The notes: a model not told the origin generated them from the letters alone. A stretch of DNA of 64,000 nt from Ruegeria sp. HKCCD7303 (GCF_013111185.1 NZ_WVRE01000002.1:1-64000), one strand, 5' to 3'. Positions 7,773-16,665 are shown, numbered from the stretch's first letter. Numbers and translations are program-made.

Positions 7773-9017
7773 ATGAAACACTATTCAGCCTTTGCTGTGG
7801 CGCGGGAAGCTCTGCGCTATCACACCGGATGGGAACGCGCCTGGCGTTCGCCCGAACCCAAGAAGAAATATGACGTCATCATCATAGGTGCTGGCGGGCA
7901 CGGTCTAGCGACCGCGTACTACCTTGGAAAGAACTACGGCATACAGAATGTCGCGGTGATCGAAAAAGGCTGGCTGGGTGGTGGTAACACGGGCCGGAAT
8001 ACCACCATTATCCGTTCGAACTATCTGCAGGATCCATCGGCTGCGCTGTACGAAAAAGCGCGGGGGCTTTATGAGGACCTGAGCCAGGACCTGAACTATA
8101 ACATCATGTTCAGCCCGCGCGGTGTGATGATGCTGGCGCAGACACAGCACGAGATTCGCGGTTATCAGCGCACGGCCCATGCCAATGCTCTGCAGGGTGT
8201 GAAGACCGAATGGATCACCCCCGAGCGCGTCAAGGAACTGGTGCCGATCATCAATCTGGAGGGTCCGCGCTATCCGGTTCTGGGCGCGTTGTGGCAGGAA
8301 CGCGGCGGCACCGCGCGTCACGATGCTGTGGCCTGGGGCTATGCCCGTGCCTGTTCTGCCATGGGGATGGATATCATTCAGCAATGTGAAGTCACAGGCG
8401 TGCGCTCGGATAACGGGCGGGTCGTAGGCGTAGATACCACCAAAGGTGCCATTGATTGTGACAAGCTGGGCATCGTCGTTGCCGGCCACTCTGGTCAACT
8501 GGCCGAAATGGCGGGCTTCCGTCTGCCGCTTGAAGCGATTGCATTGCAGGCTCTGGTATCCGAACCGATCAAGCCTTGCATGGATGTGGTCGTAATGGCG
8601 AACACCGTGCACGGTTATATGTCTCAGTCCGACAAGGGTGAGATGGTGATTGGTGGCGGCACCGACGGGTTCAACAACTTTACCCAGCGCGGATCGTTCC
8701 ATCACATCGAGGAAACCGTGCGCGCGCTGGTCGAAACCTTCCCGATGATCTCACGCCTGAAAATGCTGCGGCAATGGGGTGGGATCGTGGATATGACCGG
8801 CGACCGGTCCCCGATTTTGTCCAAGACACCGCTGGGTGGCTGCTTCATCAACTGTGGTTGGGGTACTGGCGGCTTCAAGGCGATCCCGGGATCGGGCTGG
8901 GGCATGGCACAGCTGATGGCCACAGGTCATTCGCCGCTGACCGAAGCCTTTACTCTGGATCGCTTCAAAGAGGGCCGCTTCATCGACGAAAGCGTCGCCG
9001 CCGGGGTGGCGCACTAA
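7773..9017 (+). CDS. soxB: sarcosine oxidase subunit beta
   Basis: Catalytic flavin subunit of heterotetrameric sarcosine oxidase, which oxidises sarcosine to glycine, passing the methyl carbon to tetrahydrofolate and electrons to O2. The dinucleotide fold (YDVIIIGAGGHGLATAYYLG) lies near residue 35. GGTARHDAVAWGYA, near residue 180, holds His183, equivalent to the histidine that covalently binds FMN in characterised enzymes. A C-terminal FAD motif (CFINCGWGTGGFKAIPG) follows. I prefer ATG 7773, which matches the family N-terminus (KHYSAFAVAREALR) and has GGATGG upstream; ATG 7761 adds four residues. First gene of soxBDAG; a 7-bp hairpin follows the stop. Confidence 0.97.
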   Translation: MKHYSAFAVAREALRYHTGWERAWRSPEPKKKYDVIIIGAGGHGLATAYYLGKNYGIQNVAVIEKGWLGGGNTGRNTTIIRSNYLQDPSAALYEKARGLYEDLSQDLNYNIMFSPRGVMMLAQTQHEIRGYQRTAHANALQGVKTEWITPERVKELVPIINLEGPRYPVLGALWQERGGTARHDAVAWGYARACSAMGMDIIQQCEVTGVRSDNGRVVGVDTTKGAIDCDKLGIVVAGHSGQLAEMAGFRLPLEAIALQALVSEPIKPCMDVVVMANTVHGYMSQSDKGEMVIGGGTDGFNNFTQRGSFHHIEETVRALVETFPMISRLKMLRQWGGIVDMTGDRSPILSKTPLGGCFINCGWGTGGFKAIPGSGWGMAQLMATGHSPLTEAFTLDRFKEGRFIDESVAAGVAH

Positions 9018-9052
9018 TGGGTCTGCCCAAGGTCGCCAAGTAACAGAATTCA

Positions 9053-9072
9053 GGTCGGCTTCGATGCCGACC
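9053..9072 (+). repeat. intergenic hairpin between soxB and soxD
   Basis: GGTCGGC-TTCGAT-GCCGACC forms a perfect 7-bp stem with a 6-base loop in the 76-base gap before soxD. No U-tract follows, so it more likely acts as an mRNA stability or processing element than a full terminator. Its core, GGCTTCGATGCC, resembles the hairpin after soxD. Confidence 0.65.
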
Positions 9073-9093
9073 GACCGCCAAAAGGATGACAAC

Positions 9094-9423
9094 ATGCTGA
9101 TCCTGAACTGCCCTTACTGCGGCGTTGACGCCGAAGAAACCGAACTGGCCGCTGGTGGCGAAGCGCATCTGAAGCGTTTTGGCCCCGGCTCGTCGGATGA
9201 TGAATTCCACGACTACCTTTTCATGCGTGAAAACCCCAAAGGGGTGCATTTCGAACGCTGGCGTCATGCCAATGGTTGCGGCAAGTGGTTCCACGCCGCG
9301 CGCTGCACGCAGACGCTTGAGGTGTTCGGCACTTATTCCGCACAGGTCACCGAGCCGCCGAAAGAGATCAAGGATGCCATCACAGCCAAACGTCCTGACT
9401 GGACGTGGAGAGAGTTCTCCTGA
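9094..9423 (+). CDS. soxD: sarcosine oxidase subunit delta
   Basis: A small 109-residue zinc-binding subunit of heterotetrameric sarcosine oxidase. It has the family pattern of an N-terminal CPYCG (residues 6-10) and later cysteines in NGCGKWFHAARC, the expected zinc-site residues. The E-rich stretch FHDYLFMRENPKGVHFERW is also typical. ATG 9094 follows an AAAGGA site; a frame extension to 9064 would add residues absent from the family. The delta subunit packs between alpha and beta and is needed for holoenzyme assembly. It lies between soxB and soxA, the standard order. Confidence 0.96.
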   Translation: MLILNCPYCGVDAEETELAAGGEAHLKRFGPGSSDDEFHDYLFMRENPKGVHFERWRHANGCGKWFHAARCTQTLEVFGTYSAQVTEPPKEIKDAITAKRPDWTWREFS

Positions 9424-9470
9424 TGCTTCATCTTTTCAAAAATACTCCCGCCGGAGGCTTTGATGCCTCC
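9424..9470 (+). repeat. short palindromic repeat element between soxD and soxA
   Basis: Begins right after the soxD stop. Read on the minus strand it contains GGAGTATTTTTG...AGATGAAG-type sequence (on the plus strand GCTTCATCTTTTCAAAAATA then CTCCCGCCGG) and ends in a hairpin GGAGGC-TTTGAT-GCCTCC (9453-9470). A related element with GAGGTATTT and AGATGAAGG lies inside the NAD(P)HX epimerase gene near 63.1 kb. From memory, elements of this type are dispersed in Rhodobacteraceae intergenic regions; this needs a genome search. Confidence 0.55.
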
Positions 9471-9490
9471 ACCTGCGAAAGGTCCGCAAA

Positions 9491-12400
9491 ATGAGCACCC
9501 GTCTCGCAAAACAAGGCCGGCTGATTGACCGGTCGAAAAAGGTCACGTTTACGTTCAACGGCACTTCGATGCAGGGCTACGACGGCGACACGCTCGCTTC
9601 GGCCCTGCTGGCCAACGATCAGATGATGATGGGCCGGTCGTTCAAGTACCACCGTCCGCGCGGCGTCGTCGCCAGCGGTGCGGAAGAGCCGAACGCGCTG
9701 GTTGGTCTGGGGCAGGGTGCCCGGTTCGAGCCGAACCAGCGCGCCACCACGACCGAGCTGTTCAACGGCTTGACTGCAATCTCTCAAAACCACTGGCCGA
9801 ACCTCGATTTTGACATCGGTGCAGTGAATACAGCGCTGGCGCGGTTCCTGCCGGCTGGTTTCTACTACAAAACGTTCATCCATCCGAAGCCGTTCTGGAA
9901 ACACGTCTACGAGCCCTTCATCCGCCAATCTGCCGGTCTGGGCAAAGCGCCCGACAAGGAAACCAAGGACGCGGACACCTATGAACACTTCTATGCCTTT
10001 ACCGATGTGCTGGTGATTGGCGGTGGTGTAGCTGGGCTGCAAGCAGCGAAAACGGCCGCGCAATCCGGTGCCAAGGTTCTGCTGATCGAGCAGACCGCGC
10101 ATTGGGGTGGTCGCGCTCCGGTTGACGGCGGTACGGTGAATGGCGAGCCTGTGGATAAGTTCGTGGAACAATTGGTTTCCGAACTCGAAACAATGGACAA
10201 CGTGACCATGCGCGCGCGCTGCATGGGGGCAGGCGTCTATGACCACGGTTACGTGCTGGGATATGAGCGTCTGACGGACCACACTCCGGGCGTGCAAGGC
10301 CCGCGTCATCGGTTGTGGCGTATCCGGGCCAAACAGGTTGTCACCGCCACCGGCGCAATTGAGCGTCCGTTGTCATTCGCGGGTAACGATGTGCCGGGCG
10401 TGATGCTGGCTTCGGCGATGCGCGATTATGTTGTGAACTGGGGCGTAACACCCGGTGAACGTGTGATTGTTGCCACCAATAATGACGACGCATACCGCAC
10501 TGCGATCCAGATGAAACAGGCCGGTGTTGATGTTCTGCGCGTGGTTGACGCCCGTGCATCTGCGGGCCCTCTGGCGCAAGAAGCGCGGGACCTTGGTATC
10601 CGCGTTGATCCCGGCAAGGCCATCGCGAAGGTCAAGGGCGGCAAACGCGTCAAAAAGGTTGCCATCTGTAACCAAGAGGGTGTCGGCGGCGCGCGCGAGG
10701 AGGTCGAAGCCGATGCGGTCGCCATGTCGGGCGGCTGGTCTCCGGTTGTGCATATGTGGTCGCACTGCGGCGGCAAACTGATCTGGGACGAGGCGCACGC
10801 GCATTTCCGCCCCGATCCCGACCGCCCGCCGCTGGGTGCCGATGGTGAAGGCTTTGTTATTGCTGCCGGCAGCTCCAATGGTCCGTTGGCTCTGGCAGAT
10901 GTTCTGAAAGATGCAGACGCAGCGGGCAAAGCCGCGGGCAAGGCCGTTGGTCATACGCCCAAACGCACCAAAGCCCCGGTTGGTGAAACCACTGCCGAGG
11001 CACCGATGGAAGCTGTTTGGCTGATGCCTGCCAATGCTGAAATCCAACTGCGCATGAAATCCTGGCTGGACTTCCAGAACGACGTCAAAGTGTCCGACGT
11101 TCAGTTGGCGGCGCGCGAAGGGTATGAAAGCGTCGAGCACACCAAGCGTTACACCACGCTGGGCATGGCGACTGATCAGGGTAAATTGAGCAATATCAAC
11201 GGCCTGGCGATCCTTGCTGATGCACTTGAATCTGAGATCCCCAAAGTCGGCACCACCACCTTCCGTCCGCCCTATACGCCCATTTCGATGGGTGCGATCG
11301 GTGGCGAGGCGCGGGGTGAAGTGTTCCAGCCGATCCGTCAGACTCCGATGCACAACTGGCACGACAAAAACGGTGCCGATTGGGAACCGGTGGGTCATTG
11401 GCGCCGGACGTATGCCTATGTCCGTCCCGGCGAATCCGTGCATGACGCGGTGAACCGCGAGGTGAAGAACACCCGCGAAAACCTCGGATTGCTGGATGCC
11501 TCGACGCTGGGCAAACTGATCGTCAAAGGGCCGGACGCGGGTAAGTTCCTGGACATGATGTACACCAACATGATGTCCACGCTGAAGGTCGGCAAATGCC
11601 GCTATGGCCTGATGTGTTCGGAAAACGGCTTCCTGATCGACGATGGTGTTGTTGCCCGCATCGATGAGGATACGTGGCTGTGCCACACCACCACCGGCGG
11701 GGCCGAGCGTATCCATGGTCACATGGAAGAGTGGCTGCAGACCGAATGGTGGGACTGGAAGGTCTATGTCGCCAACGTGACCGAACAATACGCTCAGGTT
11801 GCGGTGGTTGGCCCGAACGCGCGCAAGGTGCTTGAGAAGCTGGGCGGCATGGATGTCAGCAAAGAGGCGCTGCCGTTCATGGAATGGCGCGACGGCAAGA
11901 TCGGTGACTTCGATTGCCGCGCGTACCGCATCTCGTTCTCGGGTGAGCTGTCTTATGAGATCGCCGTTCCGGCAAGCCAAGGTCAGGCGTTCTGGGATGC
12001 CTTGATGGCGGCAGGTAAAGAATTCGGAGTGATGCCGTACGGCACCGAATGTCTGCACATCCTGCGGGCCGAAAAGGGCTTTATCATGATCGGTGACGAG
12101 ACCGACGGCACCGTGATCCCACAGGATCTTGGGCTGCATTGGGCCTTGTCGAAAAAGAAAGAGGATTACCTGGGCAAACGGGCCCATTCGCGTACCCATA
12201 TGGCCGATCCAGAGCGTTGGAAACTGGTCGGTCTTGAGACTGTGGATGGTTCTGTCATTCCCGACGGTGCCTATGCGGTGGGCGAGGGCGTCAACGCCAA
12301 TGGTCAGCGCAACATGATCGGGCGCGTGACCTCGACCTATTACTCGGCCAATCTGGGCAAAGGCATCGCCATGGGCCTGATCAAGCACGGTCCGGATCGC

Positions 12401-12505
12401 ATGGGTGAGATTGTCGAATTCCCGGGCACCGACGGTAAAACCTACAAAGCCAAGATCGTGGACCCGATCTTCTTCGACAAGGAAGGGGAGAAGCAGAATG
12501 TCTGA
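9491..12505 (+). CDS. soxA: sarcosine oxidase subunit alpha
   Basis: A 1004-residue alpha subunit. An N-terminal small-domain region (residues ~1-110, FNGTSMQGYDGDTLASALLA) precedes a Rossmann domain that binds NAD+ (VLVIGGGVAGLQAAKTAAQS, near 175) and a second nucleotide segment (ATGAIERPLSFAGNDVPGVM, near 290). The C-terminal ~380 residues form a GcvT-like tetrahydrofolate domain (LGLLDASTLGKLIVKGPDAG; GTECLHILRAEKGFIMIGDE) where the methylene group is captured. Length matches the family. The stop overlaps the start of soxG by eight bases. No folate genes such as purU or folD follow, so 5,10-methylene-THF handling must be encoded elsewhere. Confidence 0.97.
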   Translation: MSTRLAKQGRLIDRSKKVTFTFNGTSMQGYDGDTLASALLANDQMMMGRSFKYHRPRGVVASGAEEPNALVGLGQGARFEPNQRATTTELFNGLTAISQNHWPNLDFDIGAVNTALARFLPAGFYYKTFIHPKPFWKHVYEPFIRQSAGLGKAPDKETKDADTYEHFYAFTDVLVIGGGVAGLQAAKTAAQSGAKVLLIEQTAHWGGRAPVDGGTVNGEPVDKFVEQLVSELETMDNVTMRARCMGAGVYDHGYVLGYERLTDHTPGVQGPRHRLWRIRAKQVVTATGAIERPLSFAGNDVPGVMLASAMRDYVVNWGVTPGERVIVATNNDDAYRTAIQMKQAGVDVLRVVDARASAGPLAQEARDLGIRVDPGKAIAKVKGGKRVKKVAICNQEGVGGAREEVEADAVAMSGGWSPVVHMWSHCGGKLIWDEAHAHFRPDPDRPPLGADGEGFVIAAGSSNGPLALADVLKDADAAGKAAGKAVGHTPKRTKAPVGETTAEAPMEAVWLMPANAEIQLRMKSWLDFQNDVKVSDVQLAAREGYESVEHTKRYTTLGMATDQGKLSNINGLAILADALESEIPKVGTTTFRPPYTPISMGAIGGEARGEVFQPIRQTPMHNWHDKNGADWEPVGHWRRTYAYVRPGESVHDAVNREVKNTRENLGLLDASTLGKLIVKGPDAGKFLDMMYTNMMSTLKVGKCRYGLMCSENGFLIDDGVVARIDEDTWLCHTTTGGAERIHGHMEEWLQTEWWDWKVYVANVTEQYAQVAVVGPNARKVLEKLGGMDVSKEALPFMEWRDGKIGDFDCRAYRISFSGELSYEIAVPASQGQAFWDALMAAGKEFGVMPYGTECLHILRAEKGFIMIGDETDGTVIPQDLGLHWALSKKKEDYLGKRAHSRTHMADPERWKLVGLETVDGSVIPDGAYAVGEGVNANGQRNMIGRVTSTYYSANLGKGIAMGLIKHGPDRMGEIVEFPGTDGKTYKAKIVDPIFFDKEGEKQNV

Positions 12506-13064
12506 ACCCATCAGCGCACTGAACCACGCCAGCTATGACGGCATCGCCAAGATCGCGGAATGTGGCCTGCAAGGCATGATCACACTGCGCGGTGATCTGT
12601 CCGACAAGGTTCTGGCCAAAGCCGTCAAGGATGCAACCGGACAGAAGGTGCCCGGTCAGCGTGAGGCTTCGTTCACTGGCGACACCGGCGTGGCTTGGAT
12701 GTCCACCGATGAATTGCTGGTGCTGGTGCCTTACGCCGAGGTCGAGGCCAAACTGGCGGCAATGACCAACGCGCTCAGCGGCACGCATGCTCTGGCGGTC
12801 AACGTCTCGGATGCGCGTGCGGTATTCAGCATCTCGGGTGCCAGCGCGCGTGAAGTGTTGGGCAAGCTGGCTCCGGTTGAGCTGTCGGCAGAGGCATTCC
12901 AACCCGGCCAGATCCGCCGTTCGCGCCTTGCGCAGGTGGCTGGCGCATTCTGGATGGACGACGATCAGACCTTCCGCGTTGTGTGCTTCCGTTCCGCTGC
13001 GGACTACGTCTTTAAGTTGCTTAAGGTTGCCGCGCAGCCGGGCAGCGAAGTCGGCGTTTACTGA
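12498..13064 (+). CDS. soxG: sarcosine oxidase subunit gamma
   Basis: A 188-residue gamma subunit of heterotetrameric sarcosine oxidase, homologous to the GcvT-like small domain. Typical segments are ITLRGDLSDKVLAKAVKDATG near residue 31, WMSTDELLVLVP near 67, FSISGASAREVLGKLAPVEL near 110 and RSRLAQVAGAFWMDDDQTFRV near 135. ATG 12498 lies eight bases inside soxA, showing translational coupling. It is the last gene of soxBDAG: an 11-base gap separates its stop from a strong hairpin terminator. Confidence 0.95.
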   Translation: MSEPISALNHASYDGIAKIAECGLQGMITLRGDLSDKVLAKAVKDATGQKVPGQREASFTGDTGVAWMSTDELLVLVPYAEVEAKLAAMTNALSGTHALAVNVSDARAVFSISGASAREVLGKLAPVELSAEAFQPGQIRRSRLAQVAGAFWMDDDQTFRVVCFRSAADYVFKLLKVAAQPGSEVGVY

Positions 13065-13074
13065 TAGAAAGTAG

Positions 13075-13103
13075 AAAGCCCCGGATCACCCGGGGCTTTT
13101 CTT
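13075..13103 (+). terminator. Rho-independent terminator of soxBDAG
   Basis: Perfect 10-bp stem AAAGCCCCGG / CCGGGGCTTT with a 5-base loop (ATCAC), followed by TCTT, 11 bases after the soxG stop. It ends the sarcosine oxidase operon. Confidence 0.9.
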
Positions 13104-13600
13104 AGCTTTGAACACTGCAGATGCCAACGCCGGATGGCTTGTTCGCAAAGTTACCCTGCAAAAAGGCCATGCGCACAGTAACGGACTTATCGGAAGGTTT
13201 AAGGTTTGCCTGAGAGCGAACACGAACGTTTCCGCCTGCAGCCATGGTTTGGTCCAAGTGCCAGACAACACGATAGCCTTTCGCGCCTCGATCTTAAAAT
13301 TGTGCCGCCTCTCATTCCCGGTAAGAGCTGGCTGCTAGTGAAGACGCTTGTGCTGTATCAATCTTGAACCTGTACTCTGGCGCGATCCAGCGGTGGGCGT
13401 CCTGTTTTGTCATCTTACATAAGCATATAACCGTTTCGGCTGCTCCTGTTTGTACAAGTACCAGCGCAGAAAACTTCAATAAAAATATTTTATTACAATG
13501 ATTTATTTATTGAATTCAGGTGGGTGCAAGCACCCCGATACACCCAGAAGAGGCAAGATCTATTCGTTGAAGTTTATAGAATACCGGCCCCGGCGTTTCT
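13104..13600. other. gene-free, partly AT-rich interval
   Basis: About 500 bases between the sox terminator and the FkbM gene. Short open frames on both strands (13108-13338, 13086-13271) lack ribosome sites and recognisable features. A markedly AT-rich block at about 13476-13520 (AATAAAAATATTTTATTACA) is followed by a small stem GGGTG-CAAG-CACCC at 13523-13536. The base composition is unlike the rest of the window and suggests remnant or acquired DNA, or a promoter-like region. I see no gene. Confidence 0.5.
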
Positions 13601-14359
13601 TTATTGCAAAAGGATTGTACGATACCGGCTTAACCCCTCTGGCTTCAAAAGCTCCGCCGGTTTCAGCGGTTGCATCTTGTCATCCGAGAGAGAGGGGTAA
13701 AAATCCAGCGCCTCCAACAATCCGGCCACCCGGTCGCGTCTTTCAGCCTCGGGCAGCAATGGAGCATGCAGCGACAAAAACAGGGCGGGGCGATGTTCTT
13801 TGAGCCACGGTGCGAGGGTTGGTAAGACAAAGAACTCTGCCCCCTCGATATCCATCTTAACCAACGACACGCCGGACAGATCGTTTGCGGTTGCGAATTG
13901 GTCCCACGCGATGGTCAATGCATCAGAGCCATGCGCTCCGTCATGCAGAAGCGAACTGGTGGAATCCCCCGGCTCGCCCCGAACGGACGCCATGCGGGCC
14001 ACGCCAAATTTGTCAGACAAGGCAACGCCCAAGGCCGAGACATTTTGAATGCCATTCAGATCCAGATTCCAAGCCAGATGCCGGTACGCTGTGGGGTCGG
14101 GTTCGAAGCACCACACATGCCGCGCTTTTCGCGCGCCATATAGGACCGTGGGACCGATCCAAGCCCCGATGTCCAGATAATCGCTATCTTGGGAAAGGAA
14201 CTGATCCAGCACCGCAAAGGTTTCCGGTTCCCAAGCGCCAGCAGAGGCTTTGCGCCAGAATTTCGAATGGTAGGGGTCTAGGCGAAATGGCTCGCCGTTC
14301 AACGAACCTTCATAGTATCCGCGGGCGCGGTAAAACATCTTGCGCGCCTGTGTCAGCAT
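13601..14359 (-). CDS. FkbM-family SAM-dependent methyltransferase
   Basis: A 252-residue protein with a class I methyltransferase fold. Motif I is DYLDIGAWIGPTVLYGA near residue 80, an acidic post-motif is CFEPDPTAYRHLAWNLDLNG, and the FkbM-family motif VSLVKMDIEGAEFFVLPTL lies near residue 165. FkbM enzymes O-methylate sugars, polyketides or other small molecules; no substrate can be inferred. ATG 14359 is chosen because GGAGG lies just upstream; the longer frame to 14416 lacks a ribosome site. It diverges from sodB and borders the AT-rich gene-free interval, and its 3' end is also locally AT-richer, consistent with an accessory gene. Confidence 0.8.
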   Translation of the reverse strand: MLTQARKMFYRARGYYEGSLNGEPFRLDPYHSKFWRKASAGAWEPETFAVLDQFLSQDSDYLDIGAWIGPTVLYGARKARHVWCFEPDPTAYRHLAWNLDLNGIQNVSALGVALSDKFGVARMASVRGEPGDSTSSLLHDGAHGSDALTIAWDQFATANDLSGVSLVKMDIEGAEFFVLPTLAPWLKEHRPALFLSLHAPLLPEAERRDRVAGLLEALDFYPSLSDDKMQPLKPAELLKPEGLSRYRTILLQ

Positions 14360-14459
14360 CGCGGACCTCCGGGTTTTATCGTCTCGCCCCTTGACCTGCG
14401 GCGGCTGCCACAGCATTTAACCGTTGGGAACCGCAACTTTTATTTAACAGGGGGCCGAC

Positions 14460-15059
14460 ATGGCTTTTGAACTTCCTGATCTTCCTTATGCACATGACGC
14501 GCTGGCAGCCAAGGGTATGTCCGCGGAAACGTTGGAATATCACCACGACCTGCACCACAAAGCCTATGTCGACAACGGCAACAAGCTGATCGCCGGCACC
14601 GAATGGGACGGCAAGTCGCTGGAAGAGATCATCGTTGGCACCTATGACGCAAACGCAGTTGCGCAGAACGGCATCTTTAACAACATCAGCCAGCTGTGGA
14701 ACCACAACCAGTTCTGGGAAATGATGGGCCCTGGCGACAACGCGATGCCCGGTGAGCTGGAAAAAGCGCTGACCGAAAGCTTTGGCTCGGTTGACGAATT
14801 CAAGTCGCAGTTCAGCGCGGCTGGTGCCGGTCAGTTCGGCTCGGGCTGGGCGTGGCTTGTCAAGAACGCCGACGGATCGATGGCCGTGACCAAGACAGAA
14901 AACGGCGTAAACCCGCTGTGCTTCGGTCAGACCGCACTGCTGGGTTGCGACGTGTGGGAGCACTCGTACTACATCGACTTCCGCAACAAACGCCCGGCAT
15001 ACCTGTCGAACTTCCTCGACAATCTGGTGAACTGGGAAAACGTCGCATCGCGGATGTAA
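14460..15059 (+). CDS. sodB: superoxide dismutase, iron type
   Basis: Dismutates superoxide to O2 and H2O2 in the cytoplasm. The 199-residue protein is the normal length. Metal ligands are visible: His in YHHDLHHKAYVDN near residue 26, His in QLWNHNQFW near 77, and Asp/His in DVWEHSYYIDF near 161-165. The Gln four residues before the second His (NISQLWNH) is the position used in Fe-type enzymes, so I call it SodB-like; metal choice can still be cambialistic. The start ATG follows a GGGG-rich ribosome site. The metallophosphoesterase gene begins four bases after its stop. Confidence 0.95.
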   Translation: MAFELPDLPYAHDALAAKGMSAETLEYHHDLHHKAYVDNGNKLIAGTEWDGKSLEEIIVGTYDANAVAQNGIFNNISQLWNHNQFWEMMGPGDNAMPGELEKALTESFGSVDEFKSQFSAAGAGQFGSGWAWLVKNADGSMAVTKTENGVNPLCFGQTALLGCDVWEHSYYIDFRNKRPAYLSNFLDNLVNWENVASRM

Positions 15060-15063
15060 TGAA

Positions 15064-15942
15064 TTGAACCGACGTCGGTTTATAAAGGGCCTGCTGGCGG
15101 TAACGCTGGCAGGTCTCATCACGTCAGCCTACGGGTTTTTCATCGAACCCGCAGTGCGGCTGCGCGTGCGTAAATGGCGCGTGCGTCGGGACGATTGGAC
15201 CGCACCACCGCTCAAGATTGCGGTGCTGTCGGATTTGCACGTGGGTGAGCCCTATGTTGGTCTGGATCGCATAAGGCAGGTTGTGCGCCGTACAAACGCA
15301 TTGGCACCTGATGTTGTCCTGCTGCTGGGCGATTTCTTCGCAAGCCACAAAGGGGTCTCTGAAACCGTCGAGATGCAGGATCTGGCACCTGTATTGGCGG
15401 GGCTAGAGGCAAAGAACGGTGTCTTTGCCGTGCTGGGCAATCACGACTGGTGGGATGACAAGCCAGCACAGCGCCGTGGGGCAGGACCCAATCGCTATAC
15501 CGAGATTCTGGAACAGAACGGCATTTCGGTTTTGTCTAACACCGCCGTGAAACTCGAAAGCCCTGGCATCTGGCTGGCGGGGCTTGAGGATCAACTGGCG
15601 ATCTGGCGCAACGGTAAACCAAAAGGGCTTGATGATCTGGAAGGAACTTTGGCGCAGATCACCGACGATGCTCCAGTTGTGATGATGGCACATGAGCCAG
15701 ATGTTTTCCCTCAAGTGCCAGACCGGGTGGCCTTGACCCTTTCGGGGCATACACATGGCGGCCAAGTGCGCCTGTTTGGGTGGTCACCTGTTGTGCCGTC
15801 GAAATTCGGCAATCGGTATGCTTACGGCCATGTGCGCGAAGGTGCGCGTGATCTGGTGGTGTCGGGCGGTATCGGATGTTCGATCCTGCCGGTGCGTTTT
15901 GGTGTGACACCGGAAATCACCGTTGTCGAAATGTCGGCCTAA
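15064..15942 (+). CDS. membrane-anchored metallophosphoesterase, YkuE/YaeI-like
   Basis: A 292-residue calcineurin-like phosphoesterase. The full set of metal-binding motifs is present in order: SDLHVG near residue 59, LLGDFF near 88, LGNHDWW near 126, an AHEPD histidine near 218 and SGHTHGGQ near 238. The N-terminus starts NRRRFIKG and runs into one hydrophobic segment, which could be a membrane anchor or a single-Arg-pair Tat-like signal. Related YkuE/YaeI enzymes act on lipids or UDP-linked envelope precursors; the substrate is not known here. The start is TTG, four bases after the sodB stop, so the two are likely cotranscribed. Confidence 0.88.
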   Translation: MNRRRFIKGLLAVTLAGLITSAYGFFIEPAVRLRVRKWRVRRDDWTAPPLKIAVLSDLHVGEPYVGLDRIRQVVRRTNALAPDVVLLLGDFFASHKGVSETVEMQDLAPVLAGLEAKNGVFAVLGNHDWWDDKPAQRRGAGPNRYTEILEQNGISVLSNTAVKLESPGIWLAGLEDQLAIWRNGKPKGLDDLEGTLAQITDDAPVVMMAHEPDVFPQVPDRVALTLSGHTHGGQVRLFGWSPVVPSKFGNRYAYGHVREGARDLVVSGGIGCSILPVRFGVTPEITVVEMSA

Positions 15943-15964
15943 AAGATTGATGAGCCGCCGGTGA

Positions 15965-15987
15965 AAACCCGCCGATGGGTTTCATTT
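15965..15987 (+). terminator. possible weak terminator after the metallophosphoesterase
   Basis: AAACCC-GCCGAT-GGGTTT stem of six base pairs followed by CATTT, 22 bases after the gene stop. The stem is short and the T-run is broken, so it may be weak or inactive. Confidence 0.4.
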
Positions 15988-16161
15988 CCGTACAACCACA
16001 TCTTGTTTGCTTCGCTACAGAACACATCTTTGTAGGGCGGAGGGAGAGAACCGCAAACCAATTCAAACAACGACCGGGCTACGCATCACTGGTGCGTAAA
16101 CAAACCCGTACGCCCGTCAGGTCGAGGGATACCCAGAGAACAACCTTAACAGGAGATCGCA

Positions 16162-16623
16162 ATGGTCGCACTTACACAGGGAACTTGGGTTATTGTTGCA
16201 GATGGAGAGAAAGCGCTGGTGATGGAGAACATCACCGATGCTGACGATCCCAATCTTGTTGTTGTCGCTGTCGAGGAACAGGACAACCCAGCCTCAAAGC
16301 CGACTGACCGCGCTGGTCGCCGAAATGACGGCGGACCAAAGCAGAAATCGGCCCTTGAGGACCCAACGTGGAAGACCCATGCAAAATCTCTGTTCGTGCA
16401 GGATTTGGCGAATTTGCTGAATCGCAAGGGGTTGAAAGGGGCAAATAATCGATTGGTACTGGTAGCCAGCCCTCATGTTCTGGGTCTGCTGCGCCGCCGG
16501 TTGCACAGTGAAGTGCTGGGAAAAGTCGTGGCCGAGGTCAACAAGACCCTGACCAACCACCCTTTGCATAAGGTTGAGCAGGTCGTGCGCCACAGTTTGC
16601 AACACAAGGCGCGTTTGGCCTGA
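16162..16623 (+). CDS. host-attachment (AtsE-like) family protein
   Basis: A 153-residue soluble protein with the pattern of the 'protein required for attachment to host cells' family first linked to Agrobacterium AtsE. The N-terminus reads TQGTWVIVADGEKALVMEN, a short charged linker is rich in Asp/Lys/Gly, and the conserved C-terminal half has FVQDLANLLNRK and LVLVASPHVLGLLRRRL. This C-terminal segment resembles release-factor or pelota-related RNA-binding folds, so the true role may be in RNA or ribosome biology rather than attachment. A 219-base gap separates it from the upstream gene. It converges with the LOG-family gene. Confidence 0.75.
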   Translation: MVALTQGTWVIVADGEKALVMENITDADDPNLVVVAVEEQDNPASKPTDRAGRRNDGGPKQKSALEDPTWKTHAKSLFVQDLANLLNRKGLKGANNRLVLVASPHVLGLLRRRLHSEVLGKVVAEVNKTLTNHPLHKVEQVVRHSLQHKARLA

Positions 16624-16665
16624 TCAACAAGGCGGGCGGTTTTGCCGGCCGCACCGTTTCTGGTG

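Noticed and set aside
9428-10309. 293-codon minus-strand frame opposite the soxA 5' half
   Set aside because: Shadow of soxA; begins in the repeat element and lacks a ribosome site.
10373-12511. 712-codon open frame on the minus strand opposite soxA
   Set aside because: It is antisense to a well-supported subunit gene, and its composition (His/Arg/Phe/Val-rich) is the usual mirror of a GC-rich coding frame. No domain or ribosome site was seen.
13108-13338. Short frames in the gene-free interval after soxG
   Set aside because: Non-ATG or unsupported starts, no ribosome site, no protein-like features.
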